The notes beneath the pieces were generated by a model that had not been told where the DNA came from, ran no database searches, and was given only the letters and a program-made list of their open reading frames with translations. A program made the position numbers and the translations under genes. From an uncultured Pseudomonadota bacterium (GTDB lineage Bacteria; Pseudomonadota; Gammaproteobacteria; Burkholderiales; Eutrophovitaceae): a DNA stretch of 9,361 nt. Numbering within the stretch: the stretch's first letter is position 1; each line of letters opens with the position of its first letter. Where the stretch lies: the NCBI GenBank assembly GCA_913057845.1, contig CAJXPC010000050.1, positions 1 through 9,361 on the forward strand, written 5' to 3'. This document shows positions 1-6,001 of the stretch, one piece after another.

Positions 1-42
1 CCTCTCTATTCGTCGGCAGCGTCAGATGTGTATAAGAGACAG
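1..42. other. Nextera library adapter, left end (not genomic)
   Basis: Bases 24-42 (AGATGTGTATAAGAGACAG) are the Tn5 mosaic end, bases 10-23 (TCGTCGGCAGCGTC) are the Nextera read-1 adapter, and bases 2-9 (CTCTCTAT) match the i5 index known as S502. Base 1 is the last base of the P5 segment. This is library DNA left in the assembly. Genomic sequence begins at base 43. Any reading frame crossing this junction is chimeric. Confidence 0.98.
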
Positions 43-575
43 TCCTCAAGCTGATTTTTGTCTGGGCCGTAGAGCAATCGAGGCAAGCTATCGCCGAACT
101 CTGTTGGCATGACGTATTCACATAATTGCTCGACATGACGTGCGAGTAACAGCTCACGCTGTTTCTTGACCTCTAAAGAGATTTTGGCCGCCTTCAAGGC
201 CTCAGCGTTAGCCGGCTTAAAATTTCCCTGTCCTTTTTTATAAAAATGTGTTGGATGATCGAATAGAACCGTTAGAACACTAGCCTCCTGTACTTGCGTA
301 ATCGACTGCCCAAAAAATGCTTTTGCGACTATGGAATATATGCTCTCAGAACCATCAAACGCCTCCCATAGGAGATCAGGATCAATAGTCTTTGCGATTT
401 CTTGTGCGTTATTAAAAAAGTCATCAGGGCTCGTGCCATCAAAAAAGATAAACACGTGATTCGCCTTGACCTTGACCTGTTTACCAAACTGACTCTGCAC
501 CTGAAGCGACGTACCCATCTCTTTCAAGACGCGCCCAACCTTCAAAGATCCAGACTCCAAATAAAATACATTCAA
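43..575 (-). CDS. RNB-family (ribonuclease II/R type) exoribonuclease, N-terminal fragment
   Basis: This is the first 177 codons of a gene that runs off the left end. The start MNVFYLESGSLKVGRVL, the stretch FYKKGQGNFKPANAEALKAA (about residues 111-130) and LLYGPDKNQ (about 167-175) resemble the N-terminal part of the RNB-domain ribonucleases of Betaproteobacteria, which degrade RNA 3' to 5' and are usually some 650-700 residues long. The catalytic RNB domain with its metal-binding aspartates lies beyond the contig, so activity cannot be judged. I chose the TTG at 575-573 as start because AAAGG lies 10 bases upstream and the protein begins as its relatives do. It follows yqiA by 51 bases on the same strand. 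The apparent continuation CLLYTSDAADE is translated adapter and must be removed. The family assignment is from remembered similarity. Confidence 0.78.
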
Positions 576-585
576 CTGGGACTTA

Positions 586-590
586 CCTTT
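586..590 (-). promoter_or_regulatory. Ribosome binding site supporting a TTG start
   Basis: On the minus strand AAAGG is followed by 10 bases and then TTG. No in-frame ATG gives the conserved N-terminus, so this site decides the start of the RNB-family gene. Confidence 0.6.
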
Positions 591-626
591 AAGTTATATT
601 CAAGAAAAATTATTTAATACGGGCAA

Positions 627-1211
627 TCAATGCGCAGGCTCACCAGTAACGTAGGCTAAAACGATCTCTGCGTAGTCTTCAAAGTTACTAAATCCGTGAT
701 CACCGCCCCCGACAATCAACCGCCTACAACCCTCAAAACGATGCGCTGCAATCTTCCAGTCCAGAAGTTCATCTCCAGTGGTATGCACCAGAAATAATTT
801 ATCGACCCTTTTAATTTCATTAACGTAAAGCCGTTCGAGCTGATGCAAATGCTCATGCGTAAACTCGTATTCTTCGTCCGTGTACAGATTTTTTTGCCAG
901 CCTACATAGCTCAATAGCCCAGCATGCGGCGTGATCGCTGGATTGATCAGAACCGATCGGCACCCAAACCGCTGTGATAGGTATGCGCCATAGAAACCGC
1001 CTAACGAACTCCCTACTAACGTTACATCCTCAATAGGATGCGCGCTAATTCTATCAATTAAACTGGCCACAGCCTTCTCAGGCCAGTGAGATAAGTCTGG
1101 GCACCAAAGTTCAATATTCGAGTGCCGCTCCTGAATCACTCGCGCCAAGACCTTGGCTTTGAAAGACGACGATGAGCTATTGAACCCATGAATATAGATA
1201 ACGAGCTTCAT
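627..1211 (-). CDS. yqiA: YqiA/YcfP-family alpha/beta-fold esterase
   Basis: A complete 194-residue cytoplasmic alpha/beta hydrolase, the usual size for YqiA. It opens with the strand and oxyanion motif YIHGFNSSS (residues 6-14). The nucleophile elbow GSSLG (67-71) puts the nucleophile at Ser69. The acid is probably Asp147 in TTGDELLDW, and the histidine His172 in GGDHGFSNF, completing a Ser-Asp-His triad. E. coli YqiA hydrolyses short acyl esters in vitro; its natural substrate is not settled. The ATG overlaps the mpl stop as ATGA, and GAAGG at 1219-1223 sits 7 bases upstream, so it is probably translated in step with mpl. I see no signal peptide or membrane segment. The family call is firm; the role in this operon is unknown. 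Confidence 0.88.
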   Translation of the reverse strand: MKLVIYIHGFNSSSSSFKAKVLARVIQERHSNIELWCPDLSHWPEKAVASLIDRISAHPIEDVTLVGSSLGGFYGAYLSQRFGCRSVLINPAITPHAGLLSYVGWQKNLYTDEEYEFTHEHLHQLERLYVNEIKRVDKLFLVHTTGDELLDWKIAAHRFEGCRRLIVGGGDHGFSNFEDYAEIVLAYVTGEPAH

Positions 1212-2584
1212 TTAAGTGCCTTCGAGCGCAAGAGATCTAAAACCTTTTCATGAATATTTTGGAACCCACCATTACTCATGATCAAGATCAAATCTCCCGG
1301 ACGAGCGTCTTCTGCGATTAATCTAGTCATCACATTGATGTCATCAGAAAGAAACACTGCGTCTCCAAGCGACGCAAATAATTCGTCGGCATCCCAATCC
1401 AACCCGCCCGTATAACAATAAACTAGGTCCGCTATTGCAAGACTATCTGACAGGTGAGCATTATGATGGCCCAGTCTCATGCTGTTTGACCTTGGCTCAA
1501 ATACAGCCAACACTCTTGAGTCTGGGTAACGTTGCTTCACTCCTCCTAACGTAGCTTTAATCGCAGTAGGGTGATGAGCAAAGTCATCGTAGACCTTAAT
1601 CTTATTCACCTCACCTAGAAGTTCCATTCGACGCTTAACGCCCCCAAAGTCCTCAAGGGCCCTCAACCCAACCTCAACGGGAACGCCGCCGTGTCGCGCA
1701 GCTAACATAGCTGCTAATGCATTATCCAAGTTATGCGGCCCAAAAAAACTTGGCTCATAAGAGCCTTGAATTACGCCGTTGTGTAAAATTTCAATGTGCG
1801 CTCCGTTATTTAATTGACGATACGACCAGGATTCAGCGCCTCCAAATGGAATCACTTCAGACCAACAGCCGCGCTCAGTCACACGTCTTAACGCTGGGCT
1901 ATCTTGATTAACAATTAACGCTCCGTTACTCGGTACGGTGCGCACAAAATGATGGAACTGCGTTTCAATTGCATCTAAATTCGGGAAGATATCGGCGTGA
2001 TCATACTCGAGATTATTAAGTACCGCGGTCCGGGGACGGTAGTGCAAAAATTTGGAGCGCTTATCAAAAAATGCTGTGTCGTACTCATCTGCCTCAATAA
2101 CAAAAAAATCTGATTGCGCCAGGCGGGATGACACACCAAAATCAATAGGTACGCCTCCGACTAAGAACCCTGGGTTCAACCCCGCATAATCAAGAATCTT
2201 GGCTAACATCGCAGTGGTAGTGGTTTTGCCATGAGTACCGGCTACCGCCAGCACCCATTTCGACGCTAAAACCGACTCATGCAACCACTGTGGGCCAGAC
2301 ACATAGGGCAAATTACGATTAAGAATTTCTTCCATCAGCGTATTACCCCGAGACACCACATTACCAACAACGTAGAGGTCTGGATTTAGATCAAGTTGCT
2401 CAATGCCCCAACCTTCGATCAAATCAATACCCATCGATTGGAGCTGCAGGCTCATTGGGGGGTATATCCCCTCATCACACCCCGTTACTTTATATCCGGC
2501 TTGGTTAGCGATCGCTGCAAGCCCCCCCATAAAACTGCCACAAACCCCTAGGATATGGATATGCATCGGTTTCTTTTCTGTCAT
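1208..2584 (-). CDS. mpl: UDP-N-acetylmuramate:L-alanyl-gamma-D-glutamyl-meso-diaminopimelate ligase (Mpl)
   Basis: Mpl joins the tripeptide recovered from old peptidoglycan to UDP-MurNAc using ATP, returning it to the murein precursor pool in the cytoplasm. The 458-residue length fits. The Mur-ligase parts appear in order: N-terminal nucleotide-binding motif HILGVCGSFMGGLA (about 10-23), ATP loop GTHGKTTT (116-123), EADEYDTAFFDKRSKFLHY (164-182), metal/ATP region NNLEYDHADIF (190-200), HNLDNALAA (about 285-293), and the C-terminal DDFAHHPTA and FEPRSNSMR motifs. HILGVCGSFMGG and the NLEYDHADIF form are characteristic of Mpl rather than MurC. The ATG overlaps the preceding stop as ATGA; AGGCGG at 2594-2599 is a possible ribosome site. 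Met7, just before HIHILG, is an alternative start that matches many relatives, but the overlap favours Met1. Confidence 0.96.
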   Translation of the reverse strand: MTEKKPMHIHILGVCGSFMGGLAAIANQAGYKVTGCDEGIYPPMSLQLQSMGIDLIEGWGIEQLDLNPDLYVVGNVVSRGNTLMEEILNRNLPYVSGPQWLHESVLASKWVLAVAGTHGKTTTTAMLAKILDYAGLNPGFLVGGVPIDFGVSSRLAQSDFFVIEADEYDTAFFDKRSKFLHYRPRTAVLNNLEYDHADIFPNLDAIETQFHHFVRTVPSNGALIVNQDSPALRRVTERGCWSEVIPFGGAESWSYRQLNNGAHIEILHNGVIQGSYEPSFFGPHNLDNALAAMLAARHGGVPVEVGLRALEDFGGVKRRMELLGEVNKIKVYDDFAHHPTAIKATLGGVKQRYPDSRVLAVFEPRSNSMRLGHHNAHLSDSLAIADLVYCYTGGLDWDADELFASLGDAVFLSDDINVMTRLIAEDARPGDLILIMSNGGFQNIHEKVLDLLRSKALK

Positions 2585-3711
2585 AACACGTGCCGCCTAT
2601 CTCTACGACTAAAGCCAACCAAAGGCTCATCAATACCCCGCGAGAGGGACATTACCTTAAACATATCTCCCATGATGCTCGGAGACAGTAATTTTTGTAC
2701 CGCCGAGACCGCTGGAAGATACTCTTCAAGCCTATCAGGATCAATTGCTTGTAAAAGATCAGTGATGCCACAGTTAACGAGAAAATCGGCTTGTGTTACA
2801 TATCCGGAAACCTCTAGGCCCGCATCCATCCCGGCATTTGCAACTCTTGTAAAGTCAACGTGCGCCGTAATATCTTTGAGGCCTGGACGATCAAGCGGAT
2901 CTGAATCTACGCGATGTTGATAATGACAACTCAGCGTGCCATCTCGGCGATCGGGATGATAATACACTTGGTGCTCGTAACCATAATCTATGGCGAGCAA
3001 CGCACCGACGTCGAGGCTCTCCGACAAATTTGCGACTAATCCATTTACGGCCAAACAAACCTCTGTGACGTATGGGGCTCCTACATTCAGATGATTAACT
3101 GCTGAGCTCAAACGTTCGTCTTCAATAGGTTTATCTTTCCAGGCCAAAGATTCATTTTGAAAAATCACACCTCGCTCTTTCCACCCCTCATCATTGCAGG
3201 ATAAAAGATGCACTGGAAGCGCATCAAACACCTCGTTAGCTAAGATAACCCCCTTAAAGCTCGTAGGTAGCTCACTTACCCAACGCACCTTGGCACCAAT
3301 AGCCGGAGCCAGCTGAGCTAAACGCTCTTTTTGCCTCTGCGTTAATGTGGGACTTGGCTCAAAAAACAAATACTCTTCTATGGGGCACTCAAGCCTATTC
3401 AACTCGACTAGAATATCTGAACCTAAAATCCCGCTGCCTCCCCCAAGCTCCAAGACGCCCCCGCCGCTAATTTTTAAAACTTGAGCCACCTGTCTCGCAA
3501 TAGTCCTACCAAAAAGGTCACTAATTTCTGGGGCAGTGATAAAATCACCGCGGGAGCCAAATTTATACGCATCACCCGTGTAATAACCATATTTTGAGTC
3601 GTAAAGCGCATGATGCATAAAAGAGGCAAAATCTAGCCAGTTTTTATTTGCCCCTAAGAGCGTTCTAAACATCGCTAGGGCTGGCGTTTGATCTGTTGTA
3701 TCGACTGTCAT
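2581..3711 (-). CDS. MidA/NDUFAF7-family class I SAM-dependent methyltransferase (COG1565 type)
   Basis: A complete 376-residue protein. KYGYYTGDAYKFGSRGDFITAPE is split over residues 40-62, a hallmark of this family; GVLELGGGSGILGSDIL (about 85-101) is the SAM-binding glycine loop; FFEPSPTLTQRQKERL (116-131) follows; GVILANEVFDALPVHLL (154-170) is the next conserved core; and an IDYGYEHQVYYHPDRR then GLKDITAHVDFTRVA segment lies in the C-terminal half. The eukaryotic relative NDUFAF7 methylates an arginine of a complex I subunit during assembly; the bacterial target is not established. It is the promoter-proximal gene of the minus-strand operon and overlaps mpl by 4 bases. Ribosome site before the ATG is weak. 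Met14 is a possible later start. No complex I gene is in view, so the substrate cannot be inferred here. Confidence 0.88.
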   Translation of the reverse strand: MTVDTTDQTPALAMFRTLLGANKNWLDFASFMHHALYDSKYGYYTGDAYKFGSRGDFITAPEISDLFGRTIARQVAQVLKISGGGVLELGGGSGILGSDILVELNRLECPIEEYLFFEPSPTLTQRQKERLAQLAPAIGAKVRWVSELPTSFKGVILANEVFDALPVHLLSCNDEGWKERGVIFQNESLAWKDKPIEDERLSSAVNHLNVGAPYVTEVCLAVNGLVANLSESLDVGALLAIDYGYEHQVYYHPDRRDGTLSCHYQHRVDSDPLDRPGLKDITAHVDFTRVANAGMDAGLEVSGYVTQADFLVNCGITDLLQAIDPDRLEEYLPAVSAVQKLLSPSIMGDMFKVMSLSRGIDEPLVGFSRRDRRHVL

Positions 3712-3740
3712 TCGTCCATTATTGCTGAGATCGCTTCGAA

Positions 3741-3768
3741 AGTATGCTAAAGAGGGTCAACGAAACAA
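3741..3768 (-). promoter_or_regulatory. Possible sigma-70 promoter for the midA-mpl-yqiA-RNB operon
   Basis: On the minus strand TTGTTT (3768-3763) and CATACT (3746-3741) are 16 bases apart, giving a predicted start near 3734 and a leader of about 22 bases. Matches to consensus are moderate. Its position in the divergent gap supports it. Confidence 0.35.
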
Positions 3769-3808
3769 CTCGGTAATTAATAAACATATCCCCTCGAAAC
3801 CACATGAG

Positions 3809-3814
3809 TAAAAT
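3809..3814 (+). promoter_or_regulatory. Possible -10 element for the SDR-folB-ttcA operon
   Basis: TAAAAT matches five of six -10 bases and would start transcription near 3821, leaving a short leader of about 17 bases. No good -35 is visible at 16-18 bases upstream, and there is no clear Shine-Dalgarno before the ATG at 3838. The 126-base gap is AT-rich, and divergent promoters are expected here. Confidence 0.3.
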
Positions 3815-3837
3815 TTAGAGCGTAAGTTTAATAAAAC

Positions 3838-4608
3838 ATGGCACAAACACAAAGTCGAACCGTTTTAATTACCGGTGGCGCAACGCGTATAGGTAAACAT
3901 ATTGCCCTAGGACTAGCGCGGGACGGTTGGAACATAGCCATCCACTTTAATGAATCACAAGCTGATGCCGTTGAAGTTAACAAAACCATCAAGGATCTCG
4001 GCGTAAAAAGTATAGCCGTTCAGGCTGACTTAGCTCATGACGATGCAGTCAAGGGTCTCATTTCTAAAGTGCGACAAGAATTGGGATGCGTGGATTGCTT
4101 AATCAATAATGCCTCTATGTTCGGCTTTGATACACCGCAGGAATTTGACCGTGCGAACCTTGAGAAGCATATGGCAGTCAACTTATATGCGCCGATGTTG
4201 TTAATCTCCGAATTCGCAAAACAAGTTTCGAAAGGTACGGCAGCCTGCGTTATTAATCTTCTAGACCAAAAAACACATAACCTCAATTCTGATTTCTTCT
4301 CTTACACGCTGAGTAAAATCGCGCTCGAGGCCGCGACAAAATTATTTGCCTCATCCCTCGGGCCAAACATCCGGGTCTGCGGCCTAGCCCCCGGGATAAC
4401 GCTACCCAGCGGTGAACAAACGACCTCCGAATTTCAAAAAGCGCATAAACTGGCACCCCTTGGAAAAAGCTCTTTGCCTGAAGACATCGTTGATGCCGTT
4501 AAATATCTTATAAGTGCTCAGGCCGTCACAGGAACCACCTTAATCGTTGATGGCGGTCAACACCTATGGCCAACAAAACGAGACGTTCAGTTTGAAATCA
4601 ACCAATAA
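3838..4608 (+). CDS. SDR-family oxidoreductase, pteridine reductase (PTR1/FolM)-like
   Basis: A 256-residue classical-length short-chain dehydrogenase. The NADP(H) loop is TGGATRIG (12-19), followed by HFNES at 36-40 where PTR1 has HYHRS. VQADLA (61-66), NNAS (90-93) and the structural Asn115 are present. The active site is Asp143 (INLLDQK), Tyr156 and Lys160 (YTLSK): Asp takes the place of the usual catalytic Ser, with the same 13-residue spacing to Tyr as Asp181/Tyr194 in Leishmania PTR1. The C-terminal DGGQHLW resembles DGGRHLR of E. coli FolM. This points to reduction of dihydropterin or dihydrofolate with NADPH. The gene for a dihydroneopterin aldolase follows after 23 bases, supporting a pterin role. 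Ordinary FabG-like reductases keep Ser, so I rank those lower. The exact substrate is inferred. Confidence 0.82.
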   Translation: MAQTQSRTVLITGGATRIGKHIALGLARDGWNIAIHFNESQADAVEVNKTIKDLGVKSIAVQADLAHDDAVKGLISKVRQELGCVDCLINNASMFGFDTPQEFDRANLEKHMAVNLYAPMLLISEFAKQVSKGTAACVINLLDQKTHNLNSDFFSYTLSKIALEAATKLFASSLGPNIRVCGLAPGITLPSGEQTTSEFQKAHKLAPLGKSSLPEDIVDAVKYLISAQAVTGTTLIVDGGQHLWPTKRDVQFEINQ

Positions 4609-4631
4609 CGGAAATTTACCCAAGTAATAAT

Positions 4632-5006
4632 ATGAACCCTGAATCAAAGCCGCATCGAAAAATTTTTCTTAAAGACATGTCCGTATCTTTATCAATTGGA
4701 ATACATGACTTTGAAAAACTCAAAAAGCAAAATGTGCTCATAAACGTTGAGTTAGACCTCGATCCGAACTTACGTATTTTGGAGGATACGATCACAGAAA
4801 CCGTGAATTATGATTTCTTAAGGACTTCAATCATTAACCTTTCAACCAACGCACATTTCCATCTACAAGAGACATTTTGCGAGAAAATTCTCGAGCTCTG
4901 TCTTGACCACGAGGGCGTTCTAGCGGCAAGAGTATCCAGCGAAAAGACCGACGTCTACCCAGACTGCACATCTGTTGGTTTTGAAATATTTCAAGCGAAA
5001 GCCTAA
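4632..5006 (+). CDS. folB: Dihydroneopterin aldolase (FolB; FolX epimerase possible)
   Basis: A 124-residue protein of the FolB/FolX fold, which works as an octamer in the cytoplasm. FolB cleaves 7,8-dihydroneopterin to 6-hydroxymethyl-dihydropterin and glycolaldehyde in folate synthesis. Visible family features are [18 protein letters not shown] (12-29) with the pterin-side Glu28, VNYDFL (58-63) with the conserved Tyr60, LQETFCEKI (78-86) with the pterin-anchoring Glu80, and EKTDVYPDC (104-112) carrying the likely catalytic Lys105. It lies 23 bases after the pteridine-reductase-like gene and 2 bases before ttcA, so the three are probably one transcript. The related FolX epimerizes dihydroneopterin triphosphate and pairs with FolM in making tetrahydromonapterin; sequence alone does not let me exclude it. 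The ribosome site is weak, so coupling to the upstream gene is likely. Confidence 0.85.
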   Translation: MNPESKPHRKIFLKDMSVSLSIGIHDFEKLKKQNVLINVELDLDPNLRILEDTITETVNYDFLRTSIINLSTNAHFHLQETFCEKILELCLDHEGVLAARVSSEKTDVYPDCTSVGFEIFQAKA

Positions 5007-5008
5007 CC

Positions 5009-5896
5009 ATGCCATCAGCCACTCAGAAATTGATTTACGACAACAACAAACTCGTCAAGCGACTCCGCCGACAAACAGGCGAAGCAATTGCTGACTACGA
5101 CATGATAGTTGAAGGCGACAAAATTATGGTCTGCCTATCCGGCGGCAAGGATAGCTATACGATGCTAGACCTGCTGCTTTCACTACGAAGTCATGCTCCG
5201 ATTCATTTTGATATCGTCGCCGTGAACCTTGACCAGAAACATCCAGGATTTCCTGAGGAAATTCTTCCTAACTATCTCAAATCGCTCGGTGTGGCTTACC
5301 ATATCGTAGAGCAAGACACCTACAGCATAGTAAAAAGAGTTATTCCTGAAGGGAAAACCATGTGTGGTTTGTGCTCGCGCATGCGTCGCGGAATCCTTTA
5401 TCGAACGGCTAAAGATTTAGGGGCAACGAAAATTGCTCTAGGTCATCACCGTGAAGACATACTGGAAACATTTTTTTTAAACATGTTCCATGGCGGTAGA
5501 TTAAAGGCAATGCCACCCAAGCTGATGTCGGACAATGGCGAGCATATCGTTATCAGACCGCTTGCCTATTGCAAAGAAAAAGATATTGCCGCTTATGCTG
5601 AAATCAAAAATTTTCCTATCATTCCTTGCGACTTGTGTGGCTCTCAAGATAATCTACAGCGGCAGGTTACAAAAAGAATGTTGCAAGATTGGGAAAAGAA
5701 ACATCCAGGACGCCTGGATACCATGTTCAGCGCACTCAAAAAGATCTCGCCATCCCACCTTCTCGACTCTAGTCTCTATGATTTTAAGAATCTCTCTAAA
5801 GACATTCCGGAAGAGGCAGGGGGTGATACCGCCTTTGATCCCGACCCACTGCTGAACCAAACTACTGTATCGCAGGTCATAGAACTAAAGCGTTAA
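5009..5896 (+). CDS. ttcA: tRNA 2-thiocytidine biosynthesis protein TtcA
   Basis: TtcA installs sulfur at C2 of cytidine 32 in certain tRNAs, using ATP to activate the base and an iron-sulfur cluster. This 295-residue protein carries the ATP PP-loop SGGKDS (44-49), the CGLC pair (Cys119, Cys122) and the second CDLC pair (Cys207, Cys210), the cysteines known in this family for cluster binding and catalysis. [30 protein letters not shown] (split over 143-172) is a strong TtcA signature. It starts 2 bases after the folB stop with little Shine-Dalgarno of its own, which suggests translational coupling. The C-terminal 30 or so residues are less conserved, as usual. A run of eight T at 5471-5478 lies in frame with no disruption. 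Confidence 0.97.
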   Translation: MPSATQKLIYDNNKLVKRLRRQTGEAIADYDMIVEGDKIMVCLSGGKDSYTMLDLLLSLRSHAPIHFDIVAVNLDQKHPGFPEEILPNYLKSLGVAYHIVEQDTYSIVKRVIPEGKTMCGLCSRMRRGILYRTAKDLGATKIALGHHREDILETFFLNMFHGGRLKAMPPKLMSDNGEHIVIRPLAYCKEKDIAAYAEIKNFPIIPCDLCGSQDNLQRQVTKRMLQDWEKKHPGRLDTMFSALKKISPSHLLDSSLYDFKNLSKDIPEEAGGDTAFDPDPLLNQTTVSQVIELKR

Positions 5897-5932
5897 GCGG
5901 TTTTGTTCACTATATGACACGGTAAATTTCGA

Positions 5933-5945
5933 TATAATGGGCCCC
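5933..5945 (+). promoter_or_regulatory. Promoter of the aminotransferase gene: perfect -10 with GC-only discriminator
   Basis: TATAAT at 5933-5938 is a perfect -10 and is followed at once by GGGCCCC (5939-5945), so the start is predicted near 5945. No clear -35 lies at 16-18 bases; ATGACA at 5914-5919 is only 13 bases away. A discriminator made only of G and C is a feature known from promoters repressed during the stringent response. Confidence 0.55.
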
Positions 5946-5987
5946 TTTTTATTATTCCCAACAAGCACGATGCAGCGCTTTTCATCT

Positions 5988-5992
5988 GAGGA
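5988..5992 (+). promoter_or_regulatory. Ribosome binding site of the aminotransferase gene
   Basis: GAGGA is 9 bases before the ATG at 6002. The upstream ATG at 5970 is in another frame, so this site fixes the start. Confidence 0.65.
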
Positions 5993-6001
5993 AATTCTTA
6001 A

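Noticed and set aside
578..626. TATAAC-like -10 (minus strand) as a separate promoter for the RNB gene
   Set aside because: The predicted start would fall inside the ribosome site of that gene, and no -35 is present at normal spacing. Co-transcription with yqiA is simpler.
2555..2920. 121-codon open frame on the plus strand opposite the methyltransferase gene
   Set aside because: It lies wholly antisense to strongly conserved coding sequence at the midA-mpl junction, has no ribosome site and resembles no family I know.
5471..5478. Run of eight T in ttcA as a possible frameshift or phase-variation site
   Set aside because: The frame reads through as TFFLNMF, matching the conserved TtcA sequence, so nothing indicates slippage; no related out-of-frame product is seen.
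5939..5950. GGGCCCC followed by five T as a terminator for ttcA
   Set aside because: GGGCCC is self-complementary without a loop, so it cannot form a hairpin, and it directly follows a perfect -10 element, which explains it better as a discriminator.
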